DNA from: Berberis thunbergii
Taxonomy: Eukaryota > Streptophyta > Magnoliopsida > Ranunculales > Berberidaceae
Assembly: GCA_003290165.1 (NCBI GenBank)
Contig: QNQO01000538.1
Coordinates: 62,001 to 126,000 of the forward strand
Length of the DNA stretch: 64,000 nucleotides
Reading direction: 5' to 3'
The notes under the pieces are model-generated. The model made no database searches, was not told the origin of the DNA, and worked only from the letters and a program-made list of their open reading frames with translations. Shown one piece after another: positions 1-12,276 of this stretch. Position 1 is the stretch's first letter. Each line of letters opens with the position of its first letter. Made by a program: the position numbers and the translations under genes.

Positions 1-243
1 GCTAGCTGGAATGTTGTGACTAGAATGCTTACTGAAGTGTTGACTGCCTGAAATGCTTGGACTGACATTGTGAGATGCTGACTTAGCAATGAAAGACTTG
101 GACTTTGACATTGTGTGATTGCTACCAACTGGAATGCTAGCTGGAATGTTGTGACTATACTGCTTACTGAAATGCCTACTGCTTGCTAGAATGCGTGGAC
201 TGACATTGTGAGATGCTGACTTATCAATGAAAGACTTGGACTT
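1..243 (-). repeat. 135-bp tandem duplication inside copia pol
   Basis: The block beginning GCTAGCTGGAATGTTGTGAC at base 1 recurs at base 136 with a few substitutions. The period is 135 bp, or 45 codons, so the minus-strand reading frame is kept. It lies just after the protease and pre-integrase stretch, and may extend left beyond the window. Confidence 0.85.
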
Positions 244-960
244 TGAATCAGCAAGGTTCATCGATGGGAAGACATATAGACCTCTTTTAAGCTTCCCTTT
301 TAGAAGGATTTGGTGTGTGACCTGATCCTTGACAAAACATATATCAGGATGAAACTCAAAGAAAACTCTGTTGTTTTTTGCAAACTTAGAAACACTTAAG
401 TTTTTAGTTAATTTAGGAACCTGAAGAACATTCGTTAGATGTGATACTCTAGATGAATTAAAAGACTGTAAAGTTGACTGACCAATGTTCTCAATTTGCA
501 AAGCAGTACCATCGCCAACAAATAGTTGTTCATTACCATGATAAGGATTAGAAGATATCAAACTCTGAGTATGTGGAGTGCAGTGATCAGTAGCTCCAGA
601 ATCAGGGTACCATCTACAATCAGGAGGTGTAGAAGTAATACTCGATGGCATCTGAGATTGAGATTCAGCTCTCCACCCAGGATGAGTAGGCTGACTAGAT
701 GAGGTAAAGAAAGTATGACGAGGAGTAGGTTGATATGGTATGCCTAAAGAAGATGTCTGAGGAGTAGAGTTCCATGGATTGGAAAAATTACTGTCAAATC
801 TATTATAGCATTTGAATACACTGACATTGAAAACAATTTGAATAGCTAGATCCAGATGGTCTCACACCTCTACCAGATCCAGACTTTGCTCCTCTTGTTG
901 AAAATGAATTGAATGGTGCTCTAGTTTGAGACCTCCAACCTTGAGAGCTAGATACAAATG
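243..960 (-). pseudogene. copia protease and pre-integrase segment
   Basis: On the minus strand this reads through a degenerate zinc-knuckle remnant (KCYNRFD), a Ser/Pro/Thr-rich linker, then the aspartic protease site WYPDSGATDH and the following segment with VGDGTAL and VPKLTKNLSVSKFAKNN, which are typical of copia proteins. The usual GAG pre-integrase region follows toward base 240. The frame relative to gag is broken near 880-960 and the first two knuckle cysteines are not recognisable, so I call it a pseudogene segment. Integrase and RT would lie left of the window. Confidence 0.8.
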
Positions 961-962
961 AT

Positions 963-1724
963 CTAGGTGAGGGGGTTGTATGATGTATGAGCCATGTTTA
1001 TGGAACTAGAGACATCAAGATCTTTGATATGTCTTTCAATTCTTGATTCTTGAGCAAGTAAAAGAGACTCAATCTCAGCTACACTGTAATCTTGTGATCT
1101 GGAACTCACCAATACTACAAACGTATCATACAATTGTGGCAATCCATCAAGATTGACATTAACATGATCTCTTGAAGAAAGTTGATGCCCTACAAATGCT
1201 AATTGATCAATAATAGACTTAAGTTTCAGTAGGTACTCGTTGATGGAAAGATCTCCTTTCTTGAAGTTCTGTAGCTGAGTTCTAAATTGGGAGATCTTGG
1301 CAACAGTTTGAGAGTTGAAGAATGTTTCAAGAATTTTCCAAATTTGTTCAGATGTATTGCAACCTACTAACCTTGTAAGTAGTGATTCAGTCATGGAAGA
1401 AAGAAGCCATGAAAACAGGAGCTGATCTTGCTGCTCCCAATTGAGAAATTCTGGATTGACACTATTGTTTGCTTGATCTTCATTGGAGAGAAATCTTAAT
1501 GGAGGTGAAGCTTTCTCAATGAACTTCTGAAGCTTATGCCCTCGAATTGTTGCCATCACTTGTTGTTTCCACAACAAGTAGTTGTGTTCATTCAACTTCA
1601 CAGACAAGGTATGTGTAAACATTACTGGTCTTGAATCTGTCATTGTTGAGTTTGTAATTGGCGTAGCATTGGAAGAAGTTGAATCTGTCATTACTATTGA
1701 GAAGACTTGAAATGAAGAAGACAA
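963..1724 (-). CDS. gag: copia Gag polyprotein (UBN2-like)
   Basis: An open frame of 253 codons from the ATG at 1724. The N-terminal part has the copia gag signature LNEHNYLLWKQQVMATIRGH (residues about 44-63), followed by a helical region with SQFRTQLQNFKKGDLSINEY and the segment VNLDGLPQLYDTFV. These match the plant gag family that packages copia RNA. It sits about 20 bp after the primer binding site, as expected for the first coding region of the element. The frame stays open here but is broken before the protease. Activity is unlikely. Confidence 0.85.
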   Translation of the reverse strand: MSSSFQVFSIVMTDSTSSNATPITNSTMTDSRPVMFTHTLSVKLNEHNYLLWKQQVMATIRGHKLQKFIEKASPPLRFLSNEDQANNSVNPEFLNWEQQDQLLFSWLLSSMTESLLTRLVGCNTSEQIWKILETFFNSQTVAKISQFRTQLQNFKKGDLSINEYLLKLKSIIDQLAFVGHQLSSRDHVNVNLDGLPQLYDTFVVLVSSRSQDYSVAEIESLLLAQESRIERHIKDLDVSSSINMAHTSYNPLT

Positions 1725-1743
1725 ATGAAAGAAGAATTAAAGT

Positions 1744-1755
1744 GCTCTGATACCA
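1744..1755 (-). other. Primer binding site (initiator tRNA-Met type)
   Basis: On the minus strand this reads TGGTATCAGAGC, the usual plant LTR-retrotransposon primer site complementary to the 3' end of initiator tRNA-Met. It directly abuts the LTR end, which fixes the LTR boundary at 1756. Confidence 0.9.
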
Positions 1756-1956
1756 TGTTAACTTGTAAAGAAAGCTATGAGAGAAACAAACTATTTGATC
1801 TTCATCTATCGAAAATGTACAAGTTACATTGTTTATATAGACAACTCAAAGCAATGTCAAGCAATGCCTAGCTGTCAAAACAGACTAACTAACTAACAAG
1901 CTTAGTAACAAATTCACTAAGCTAACTAATCATCTCAAAGCTAATTACATTTAACA
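1756..1956 (-). repeat. 5' LTR of the copia element
   Basis: A 201-bp segment bounded by the inverted hexamer TGTTAA / TTAACA. On the minus strand it begins TGTTAAATG and ends AAGTTAACA next to the primer binding site. A TATA-like TCTATATAAACA lies at about 1831-1842 on the minus strand and could be the element promoter. The outer boundary rests on the terminal inverted repeat only, since the partner LTR is outside the window. Confidence 0.75.
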
Positions 1957-2049
1957 AGCATTTTTACCAGCCCTCCACGTCCTCTTTGCTAACCGTCAGG
2001 GTGGCCGGATCTCACTGCTCTATTATCCGTTGAGGACGCCGGATCTCAC

Positions 2050-2985
2050 GATTAGAATCAAGGATTCAACCACCTTGAAAGAATAATATTTCAGAACCAC
2101 TTTGTCTAGATCTTTTGGATCTACTGGTCAGAACTCCAGTGACTCATCACCGCCTGAGACAGTTGGCAATCAAAGCATCAAGCCCAAACCATCGTTGACT
2201 GTTTCAATGGTTGTTCAGAGAAAAATAAGGGCATTGAATATAAAAATTTCCCACTATCTTCAATTAGTGGCAGTTACATTAGCTTCAACCAATTACTTAA
2301 CAAACTGACTGACGGGTGTTATAAACTCTACACCAATGTCAATCATGATGACTGACGGTAGTTATAAAGTCTCAGGGTTAATTACGGTTTACTTGTCATC
2401 AATTTTAACGGCACATGGCAACATCGTTTTGAAGGAGAGTGAGAATTACACTTGCACTAGCGATCATCAAATTCAGTCGTTGAACTCTCTCACAGTTCGA
2501 ATCAAGCATTCAATCACCTTGAAAGAATAACAACTCAACGCCTTTTTGTCTAGATCTGTCAGAATTGATGTCGGTACTCCGGCGACTCATCACCGCCCAA
2601 TTCCATTGAAACTCAACGCATTAACAGAAGTTCGTCATTGACTCACTCGCCAACTGCATATCAAAAAAAGAGTAATGGCATTAGAAGCAACCAACTACCA
2701 TCATTCAAGGGCATTTATGACAGCTTCAATCAACCTGTTAACGGACGTGTTGATGGCCATTATGACGTCCAAATTAATGACAATCTGGAAAGCTACTTGC
2801 TCAGTTTTGATGATTGGTAACTTGCCGTCAATTTTAACAGCAGTATGCAACACCGTTTTGACAGATGGCAAACAGGTTAATAGCACCGTCACAGCCGACG
2901 ACACTCTAATTGGTTGGTCGTCAATTTTAACGGTTGGATCCACAAACAACTCACAAAGTTTTTGTCTAGTCCACCCCCTTCCCAC
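2050..2985 (+). repeat. Degenerate tandem repeat, period about 420-444 bp
   Basis: The string CACCTTGAAAGAATAA occurs at about 2072 and 2516, TTTGTCTAG at 2101, 2544 and about 2961, and TCAATTTTAACRGCA plus CAACAYCGTTTTGA at about 2398 and 2828. This indicates two to three diverged tandem copies just upstream of the LINE endonuclease region. No open frame runs through all copies. Confidence 0.65.
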
Positions 2986-3210
2986 TATTTTGTCAACCGC
3001 CATACCAAAAAAGTTTTTCCATACCCAACCTCTACTTTGTACACCACATCTCATTCCAACTCCAACATTCATTCAATTGCATCAATTCCTGCTTCAGTGG
3101 TGGCAGTGAGTACATCAACAGTAGCTTCTCTTATTGGTCTCTCAGAGACATCAGCTTCTATCACCACTATGATACGGTTCCGGTGACCGTCACAGAGGAT
3201 CGCTCAAGTA

Positions 3211-6200
3211 TTCATGATTTTCTCTTGGAACGCCAGGGGCATCAGGTCTGCCAAAGCATTCTGAAATCTAAAGACCTTGTCCCATCAGTTCAATCCATAT
3301 ATCATTTTTTTATCAGAAACCAAAGCCTCCTCTACTTCAATGGATCGCTTATGCCACAGACTCGACTTCAGACACAGAGTATAAGTTGCAGCTAATGGAC
3401 TTTTAGGTGGCATTGCACTATTCTAGAAAGAAGGTATTCATCTCACTATCCTTTCATCTTGTAAATATTATTTTAATTGCACTTTAGATGATTATTGTAC
3501 TTTATCTGCTTAGTGGTTTATTTTTGTCTATGGTGAACCCAGCCCATTTCTTCGAAAACAGTTATGGGATACTATGTCTACCGTGTACCATTGTCAATCT
3601 TTTCCTGATATTCTTATTGGGGATCTTAATGTCATTCTTAGACTTGATGACAAAATGGGGGGTAACCGGCCTACTATCTCTTCATTGAATCACTTCAGAA
3701 CATTCACTAATACCCATGCCCTTTTAGACTTCCCGCTTAACGGTTCCAAATTCACCTGGAACAACAAACGAAAAAATAGAAATGGTACCAAAGCTAAGTT
3801 TGACCGAATTCTAATGACTACTGATTGGATGCACCTTTTTTCCCTCTTCCACTACACGTGCAATTCACACCTCTACCTCGGACCATAGAGTCATTTCTCG
3901 TCAACTAGTTGCAAACATGAATAAGGATCCCAAACCGTTTAAATTTTTCACATGTGGACTAAAGACCACCACGATAGGGAACTTGTGACTTCTTCTTGGG
4001 CTCCTAGACGACATACCAGTCCAGACAATAACTTCCATCTGAAAACCAAAAAACTGAATTTTTGTCTTTCTCGATAGAACAATACTGATTTCAAAAACAT
4101 TCAACTCTTCATTCTGAAAACTCAAAAGGCTTTGGACAACCTTCAAAATGAGAAATCTTCTAGGGACAATGCTTTGGCAATTTCTATGTTGGAAGATAGA
4201 CTTTCGGAACTTTTTGTGCAAGAGGAATTTTCTTGGAAAAACAAGTCTGGTCGATCCTGGCTCCGGGACGGAGATAAAAACTCTAAATTGTTCCATCTCT
4301 CTGTTTTGCTCCGCCGCAAAAAGAACTGTATCATCTGCCTTAAGGATGAAGATAATGTCTGGCATACCAACAATGTTGCTGTTGGAGAAATTCTCAATAA
4401 CTACTTTGCCAAAAAAATTAGTTCTTCAAGCCCTAATCCCAACCCTGAAATTTTGTTTCTGTTCACTCCGATCATCAGTAGGGTTGACAATGATGTTCTT
4501 CTTTCTATTCCAACCGAATCGAAAATCCATCGAGTTGTTTTCGATATGGATAGTCACAAAGCATCTGGTCCTGATGGCTTTCATGCATACTTTTTTCAAT
4601 ACTATTGGGATATAATGAAACATTATGTTTGTGAGGTCGTCCAACACTTTTTAATACTCGTTAGTTGAATCCGTAGCTCAATGAGACTTTCATTGCTTTC
4701 ATTCTTAAAGTAGGAAACCCAATGGCTCTGGATAAGTTTTGTTCAATAGGGCTTTGTAATGTTATTTATAAGGTTATCTCTAAAATCTTGGCAAATCGCT
4801 TTAAACCACTTTTAGATGACATTATATCCTCCAATCAAGGAGCTTTCCTTAAAGTTAGATCCGTAGCATATAATGTTAGCATTGCTCATGAAACCTTTTT
4901 TCAAATGAAGCACTTCCGAAAAAAGAAACAAGGCTGGATGGCGAAAATTGACATGGCTAAAGCCTATGATAGAGTGGAATGGTCATTTCTTCTCCAAATT
5001 CTTGATAGGCTTGGTTTCGCTTCTGAATGGATTAATTTGATTGAGTAATGTGTTTCCACAACCTTTCTTCAGGTCATGCTCAATGGTTCTCATCTCTCCC
5101 TTATCAAACCATTTAGGGCCATTCGGCAAGGAGACCCCTCTCCCTTTACATTTTCATTCTTATTGCTGAAGCCATTTCCCATCTTCTTGCTCATGTTGAA
5201 TCTGAAGGAACCCTCAAAGGAATTGTTATTAAAAAACAGTCCCCGTCTATCAGCCACTTGTTTTATGCAGACGACCTCATGATCTTCTGTCGAGCCTCGC
5301 TTGCTGAAGCTCACTAGATTAAGGATATCCTTCATTAGTATTGCTTTGCGTCGGGGCAAGGCGTCAATTTTGATAAATCCTCTGTTTATTACAGATCGAA
5401 TGTCCACCCTAAGCATGCTAAAAAATGATCAACAGGATCCTGGTTTTCAAATTTTATAACCCTAGAGACAACTACCATGATCCCTTTTGCTTTTCTCCAA
5501 AAAGAAAGCAAATGACTTCCAATTTATTTTAGAGAAGATCAATGCCAAACTTTCTAGCTGGAAATCTAGAGTGCTCTCCCAAGTTGGCCGAATGATTATG
5601 ATCAAAGCGATCCTTAACTCTATCCCATTTTACAACATGCAAACTTTTTTTCTCCCTATCTCTATTTCCACTAAAATTGATAACCTTGCCTGTAGATTTT
5701 GATGGAATGGGACATCAGACAGTAACACAAAACATTTGTGTACCTGAGATCGCATTTCTAAGCCTTGTCACCTGGGTGGTCTAAACATTCCTCCCACCAG
5801 AAACAAAAATCTAGCTATGATGGCTAAGAGTATATGGCAAGCGCTCTTTTCCCCCACTAATGTCTGAGTCCAACAACTCAAAACTTTGTACTTTCATACC
5901 TAGAACATATGTCAAATCTATAAAACCCCTTCAATTGCCTCATTATCTTGTTTGGCAAGTGTTGTTTGGTGATACTATTGACCTATGGAAAAATTGCTGG
6001 TCAAACCTAGATTAGTGCTAGCTGATTGCATTCCTAACTTTCAGGCCCAAAGCATGCCTGCCAGGATCTTTGATCTTTAGACCGCCTCTACTAATCATCA
6101 CCATCACTGAGACTATGTTCTCATTAACTCTCTTTTCCCTCCCTCGGTTGCTAAAGATATTCAGGACATCCTGATTAGGCCCTCTGAGAGTTTTGATAAG

Positions 6201-7345
6201 CTCGTCTGACAACTACATAAAAAATGTATCTTCTCAGTAAAAAATGCAACCAATGCATTCACAAATGAGCAGTTTGACTGCTCCACCTCCACTTCTACTG
6301 CTAACATGTTAAATACCAAAATTCTCAGAGAACTGTGGAGAATTAAAATGCCCCATTGAGCCATTTTTCTACTTTGGAAGATCAGTCAAAACATTTTTCC
6401 TACAATGACCAATCTGCAGTGGCTTCCCACTCGCATCGAAGATTGTTGTATTTTCTATAATAACCACACAGAGGATACTACCCATTTCTTATTTCTTTGC
6501 CCGGTCATTCACCAATTGTGGCAGATCACTCCTATCTTGATTGATTAGCGCAATGATAACTTTGCAATGCCAAATACCACACTCTTTCTCAATTTCATGT
6601 GGGATACTGCAAACATGCACAAAGATATAAAAAATGAAATGCTTGCCCAATTCACCGCCTTTCTCCTAACCATTTGGCAGACTCGGAACAATTGTGTTTT
6701 CCACAACACCAAATTTTTCCCTCAACAGTTCATATCTTTATATCACCGTATTTGGAAAATTTAGAAACACCAATGGTTTCCCACGACCATCAACTCTCTG
6801 AGTCATCGGTGTCTTTCGACCAGCCAAGATACTGACAAAATGGATTCCATTCACCATTTTCTTGCAACAGTAGTTACTAATTCTCAGTCAAATCACATGC
6901 CCATTACATCCTCTGAATCGGGCTGACTTTCCTCATATGGTCCTTTTTACTGAGTCGGCCATAACCAGGATACAACTTTTTATGTTCAAATCCGAACAAC
7001 TAAAAATCACACTCTTAATTCTAGATCCCTATAGCTTAGGCACATTTCACACCACCATGATCCAGATACAATTGTTGTTACTTATGATGTTAGCTTCGTT
7101 GCTTCATCTCAACAAGGCTTAATTAGTGTTTCTGCGGTCAATCCCCAAGGCGAGTTCCTTGCTCACGTGACATGCTCTATTGAAGGAAATGTAATTGACA
7201 GTATGATGGTTGAATGTCATGTAGCTGAGGCGACTCTTCTTCTCATCCAAGCACAACATTAGTGAACAAGTTTTTTGTTGGAAGATTCTGGAACACTTAT
7301 TTCCATTTTGCATGATGATTTGCAACACCCTTTTGTGGCCATGGA
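3211..7345 (+). pseudogene. LINE ORF2: endonuclease, reverse transcriptase, zf-RVT, RNase H
   Basis: Endonuclease motifs are readable: FSWNARGIRSAKAF at 3216-3257, LSETKA near 3310, VYGEP near 3530, ILIGDLNVIL near 3613-3640 and NGSKFTWNNKR near 3740. The pre-RT segment SGRSWLRDGDKNSKLFH is at about 4246-4296. RT pieces include KIDMAKAYDRVEWSFL (about 4948-4990) and the catalytic loop FYADDL at about 5261-5278. The zf-RVT segment reads CCIFYNNHTEDTTHFLFLC near 6448-6500. The RNase H-like domain starts VTYDVSF near 7080 and continues to CHVAEATLL near 7230. At least ten stops or frame changes make it non-functional. Confidence 0.85.
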
Positions 7346-7560
7346 CTGGGTATGGCGTCCCCTCATCAGCAGCATATGACGACTACTTACTATCCATCCC
7401 CTTTGGTTTTGTAAATTTATTAGTAGAGAGCTCAATTATGAGGCACACAAACTCACCACTAGGGCAGGACATCAGTACTGTAATTGATATTCTAAATACA
7501 CACACACATATATATGCACTGTGCTTTTATAAAGAAAAAAAAACTCATTAATGCATAAAA

Positions 7561-7731
7561 TGTCCAGCCAAACTTACTAGTTTAAGGCTTAAGAGCTTAT
7601 TCCCAAAATTTTCATTTTTCCTTTCGTTGATAAGGTATTTCCACAAATTGTGTGGTTTGTAGGTTAGTCATTATGGTGGGCAAATCTTTAAAAGTGTAGT
7701 GTAAAGTGCGACATTAAAATTTTAAAACAAA
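7561..7731. other. AT-rich spacer
   Basis: Short AT-rich stretch between the LINE tail and the hAT MITE. I see no gene or repeat in it. Confidence 0.5.
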
Positions 7732-7739
7732 CCAAACAA

Positions 7740-8073
7740 TAGGGTTGACAAAAAACCGATTAAATCGACCAGGCCTGTTCGATTTTGATCAGTTTCAGTT
7801 CGGTTCAATTATCAAATTTTAAGTGATTTTAACCGACAAAACTGAACCGATCGAATATATAATATGTATTACATGTAAAAATAATGTAATATGCTTAATT
7901 TAGTCAGTCGGTTTAGTTTTATGTCGGTTTTAGTAATATTTTAGGCGATCAGTTCAATTTTTGGTTTACATAAAATTGAAACCAATATGGTCGATTCGAT
8001 TTCTTACATGTTCGATTAGGTTTCAGTTGAAAAAAATTGAAACTCATAATAGTCGGTTCAGTCTTCAACCCTA
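7740..8073. mobile_element. hAT-type MITE with intact target duplication
   Basis: A 334-bp element with terminal inverted repeats TAGGGTTGA...TCAACCCTA. It is flanked on both sides by the identical 8-bp CCAAACAA (7732-7739 and 8074-8081), the target duplication length typical of hAT elements. The interior is rich in ACCGAA/TTCGGT-type words in both orientations, as in many plant hAT MITEs. It has no coding capacity and would need a transposase from elsewhere. Confidence 0.85.
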
Positions 8074-8081
8074 CCAAACAA

Positions 8082-8900
8082 GGGGAATCGAGACCACCTA
8101 CTTTTCAGGTGTAGATTTTTCATGTTTATGTAATCAAAACCTGCCCATGTAATTGGTATACTCCTAGGTGTAAGCAATGTCAGAAGGAGGGGAATAATAA
8201 TTGGAAGTGAAGTCCATAGTTTAATGGTTTGTATCGTCTAGTTGCTTAAAAATCAACTAAGTAATTAACGAGGAGTTAGTCTTTTGCAAAAAATGTGGGT
8301 TTGTTTTAAAAATCTACAATGCTATAATAGTAATTACGATCTTAAAATAAAATGCAATAAATGTAAAACTTATTCCCAAATTCATCCATTGCAATATAAA
8401 GACCCAAAGTCTATCTCTTATTAGTTGGATTATTGTGTGTTGCTACGACGAACGTACCATTCCACAAACACAAATACAAACACATTTTTGGGAACCACTT
8501 TCCAAATGCCTAATCTCTGGCCAAATTTGGTTTGTATAGCATCTTCCCATGATAGCAAGCAACATGTCTTAATAACTATAAAAACCTATTAGAATATATT
8601 TGGAGGATGGATTTAGAGGAACTTGTTCAAACACAACACATATATACTAACTAAATCAGGAGCAGTCTTGGACACCATATGACAACCAAGAAATAAAAAG
8701 ATCTCCAGAACAAACTAACCCGAATCCTACATAATTGGGTAAGAAAGAACGAACCACCTTGGAACATGTATACACCAATCGTAATAACACCAATACTGGA
8801 CAACAAGACAAATAAAAAGATTATACTCATACAACAATCTAAAGACAATAATAATGGATGCACAATCGTTAGTGAATGGCATAGCTTAGAGCCCTCATGA
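8082..8900. other. Non-coding region, possible lost 5' end of copia element
   Basis: AT-rich sequence without a supported gene. It precedes the copia gag remnant at 8908, so a 5' LTR would be expected here, but I cannot match anything to the putative 3' LTR near 26634. The 5' end of that element is therefore probably lost or too diverged. Confidence 0.4.
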
Positions 8901-8907
8901 TGAGAAC

Positions 8908-9618
8908 CGGATAAATTCAAAGGAATCGATTTCAAGAGATGGCAGCAGAAGATGATGTTCTACTTGACAACCATGAACTTGGCTCATGTGATCCGAAAGG
9001 AGACTCCAAAAACAGGCGAAAAATCTAATGTTCAAGGAAACTATGATGACCTTGGAAAATTGGAAGACATCTGACTTCTTGGACATGAATTATATTCTTA
9101 ATCGACTTGATGATACTTTGTATGATATTTATTCATCATACAGAACGACCACAGAAGTGTGGGAGTCACTTGAGAAAAAAAATATAAAACAGAAGATGTT
9201 GGTGCCAAAAAGTTTGTGATTGGCAAATTTCTCAAGTATGTCATGGTTGATTCCTAATCAATGAGCAAACAAATTGAAAACTCCAAGTACTGATGATCTG
9301 CATTCTGAAGGTTGTTATATCAATGGACACTTCCAAGTTGGTGTAATCATAGAGAAATTGCCTCCATCCTGAAAGGACTTCAAATTTTACTTGAAGCACA
9401 AGCGTCGAGAGATGTCAATGGAGGATTTGGTACTAAGGCTTCAAGTTGAAGAGGATCATAGAAGGGGTTACAAGAATGATGTGCATGTCATGGAAGCCAA
9501 AGCCAATATGGTTGAGGGAAAGACATCGAAGCCAAAGTCTCAAAACAATAAGGGCAACAAAGTTGCAAAGGTTCATTCAAAATACATGCACCAAAAGGAC
9601 CACAATTCAAGAAAATAA
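8908..9618 (+). pseudogene. copia gag remnant
   Basis: The frame reads KFKGIDFKRWQQKMMFYLTT from about 8912, a hallmark of plant copia gag, then DTLYDIYSSYRTTTEVWESL (about 9109-9170) and MEDLVLRLQVEEDHRRGYKN (about 9421-9480), followed by a Lys-rich segment before the zinc knuckle. Several frame changes and stops occur around 9070-9260. Confidence 0.82.
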
Positions 9619-10457
9619 AAAAGTGTTGCTTGGTATGTGGAAATGGAGGACGTATAGTATAAGATTATCACCACCGCACGGACCAAATCAATCCTATCAA
9701 TCAAGCAAATATCACAGTAAATGAAGATTTTGTTGCGGTTGTGTCTGAAACCAACATGATTTCGAATGTTAGGGATTGGTGGATTAACATAGGTGCAACG
9801 AAGCACACATATGGTGATAGGAATTTGTTTTTTAGACTATGTGCAGATTTCTAGTGGCAAAAAAACGTACATGGGCAATGCTTTTACATCTGCAATAGAA
9901 GGCAAAGATAATCTGGTGCTGAAATTAACTTTTGGGAAAAAACTTAACCCCACTAGATGTTCTACATATTCCTGAAATTAGGAAAAACTTAGTGCCAGAC
10001 TCTTTTCTTTGTAAGATGGGTTTTAACTTGTATTTGAGTCTGACAAGATTGTTCTAACTAAAGGAGGAATGTTTGTAGGAAAGGGTTATTTGGCTAATGG
10101 TTTATTCAAACTCAATGTAATTGGTGTTAATGTTATTAATAATATAAATAAGGTTTTCATTTACTTTGTTGAGTCTTACAATATATGCCATGCTAGATTA
10201 GGTCATGCAAATTATCTATCTATGCATAGAATCATTCATCTAGAATTAATACCAAAAATTGATATTGGTTTAATCATAAAGGTGAAACATGCGTTAAATT
10301 CAAGTATGCTAGGCAAAGTTTTGGATCAATCCTTAAAATATCAAATGAATTACTAGGTTTGATTCATGATCCTTGTGACTACAAATTTATTCCTACTCGT
10401 GGTGAAAAAAAATCATTGTAAAACATTCACAGATGATTACAGTAAATATTGTTGTAT
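9619..10457 (+). pseudogene. copia zinc knuckle, protease, pre-integrase, start of integrase
   Basis: A knuckle-like CCLVCGNGGRIV (about 9622-9657) is followed by a protease site reading WWINIGATKH at about 9779-9808, where Asn replaces the catalytic Asp of the usual DSGA motif. The GAG pre-integrase motif CHARLGHANYLSMHRI is at about 10186-10233. The integrase N-terminal side (LGLIHDPCDYKFIPTRG) starts near 10355. The last bases before 10458 are followed by the Mutator-like insertion. Confidence 0.8.
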
Positions 10458-10466
10458 TTATCTAAA

Positions 10467-10715
10467 GGGTTATTTACCTTTTAGCCCCCACTAATTTAGG
10501 TGAAACCAAAATTGGCTGCCACTGGTTATTTTAGTTTTCTTTAACCACCATTTTTGCATTTGACCGTTAGTTGACTTAGCAGAAACCAATGAATTTTATT
10601 AAATGCCTGAAATACCCTCACGTGCCAACCACGTGATGGGTACAAAACATGAATTGCTAAAATGATTTGGGTGCCAAATGGTAAAATTCCAGAATTCTTA
10701 GCATTTTGGCCAGTG
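10467..10715 (+). repeat. Left terminal inverted repeat of the Mutator-like element
   Basis: It matches the complement of 12003-12267 with scattered substitutions and small gaps. Shared words include GCCTGAAATACCCT, TTGCTAAAATGAT and TTAGCATTTTGGCC. Long repeats of this kind often hold promoter signals in Mutator-like elements; none was tested here. Confidence 0.85.
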
Positions 10716-10984
10716 ATCAATCCGACCATCGTGAACAACCAAAAAAATGAAATGAACAACATGTTGGACGTTGAACAACCTGCCCAAAAATTAAAATGAA
10801 AACATTGCCAATGAAATGAACAACCCACCCAAAAACAGTGATTAACCATTAAACCAACCTGCCAAACACAATGCAATTAACAACCTGCCATTGAACATCC
10901 TTGAACACAATGTAATTAACCATTGAACCATTCACAATGCAATTAACCATTGAACCTGCCAAATACAATGCAATTGAACCATTG
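10716..10984. repeat. Degenerate AACC/TTGAAC-rich short repeats inside the Mutator-like element
   Basis: Words such as AACAACCTGCC, ATTAACCATTGAACC and CACAATGCAATTAAC recur irregularly between the left terminal repeat and the end of the THI1 copy. I see no coding pattern. Confidence 0.55.
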
Positions 10985-11890
<906 letters not shown>

Positions 11891-12002
11891 GGTTGCAAAT
11901 TTTGTTTGATACAGATTAACATATAAGACAGAGAAAATGAAAGAGGCTTACTTTGTTTTTTTAAGAGGGGCAGTGATAGAAGAAATAAGAAGAACCCAAT
12001 TG

Positions 12003-12267
12003 ACTTAACGGTCAAAGGCCAAAATGCTAAGAAGTCTGGAATTTTATTGTTTGGCACCCACATCATTTTAGCAATTTCTGTTTGATACCCATCCATGCTT
12101 GCATGTCAGGGTATTTCAGGCATTTAAAAAATCTAATGATTTCTACTAGTCAACCCAGATGACTTAACGGTCAAAGGCCAAAATGGGGGTTAACTTAAAT
12201 AAAAATAACCAGTAGCACCCAATTTTGGTTTCACCTGAATTAGTGGGGGCTAAAAGGTAAATAACCC
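12003..12267 (-). repeat. Right terminal inverted repeat of the Mutator-like element
   Basis: Complement of the left repeat. It lies about 110 bp upstream of the ATG of the reverse-strand THI1 copy, so it could act as its promoter if the element were transcribed. Confidence 0.85.
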
Positions 12268-12276
12268 TTATCTAAT

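Larger units (their letters stand above)
1..1956 (-). mobile_element. Ty1/copia retrotransposon, 5' part (LTR, PBS, gag, protease)
   Basis: Read on the minus strand, the order is LTR (1956-1756), primer binding site, gag, then the start of pol, which leaves the window at base 1. The gag resembles the UBN2/retrotran_gag families. The protease segment carries the copia motif DSGATDH at about 582-602. A frame break near 880-962 separates gag from protease, so this copy is probably defective. The 3' LTR is outside the window and no target duplication can be tested. Family assignment is from motif and domain order; the lineage within copia is not determined. Confidence 0.88.
1957..7560 (+). mobile_element. 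LINE (L1-type non-LTR retrotransposon), decayed
   Basis: Plus-strand remnants of a plant L1-type LINE occur in canonical order: AP-like endonuclease (3211-3890), reverse transcriptase (about 4130-5420), zf-RVT zinc-binding region (about 6290-6560) and a C-terminal RNase H-like domain (about 7060-7270). Many stops and frameshifts interrupt them. The left boundary is uncertain; the region 1957-3200 contains a degenerate tandem repeat and may be the LINE 5' region or ORF1. An A-rich tract with CACACACATATATA lies at about 7500-7560 and may be the 3' tail. Confidence 0.82.

Noticed and set aside
2701..3072. Minus-strand frame of 123 codons
   Set aside because: Antisense to repeats, no recognised motif.
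2675..3186. Overlapping open frames of 90-144 codons on both strands
   Set aside because: No recognisable domain, heavy overlap, and location in a degenerate tandem repeat upstream of a LINE; likely chance frames.
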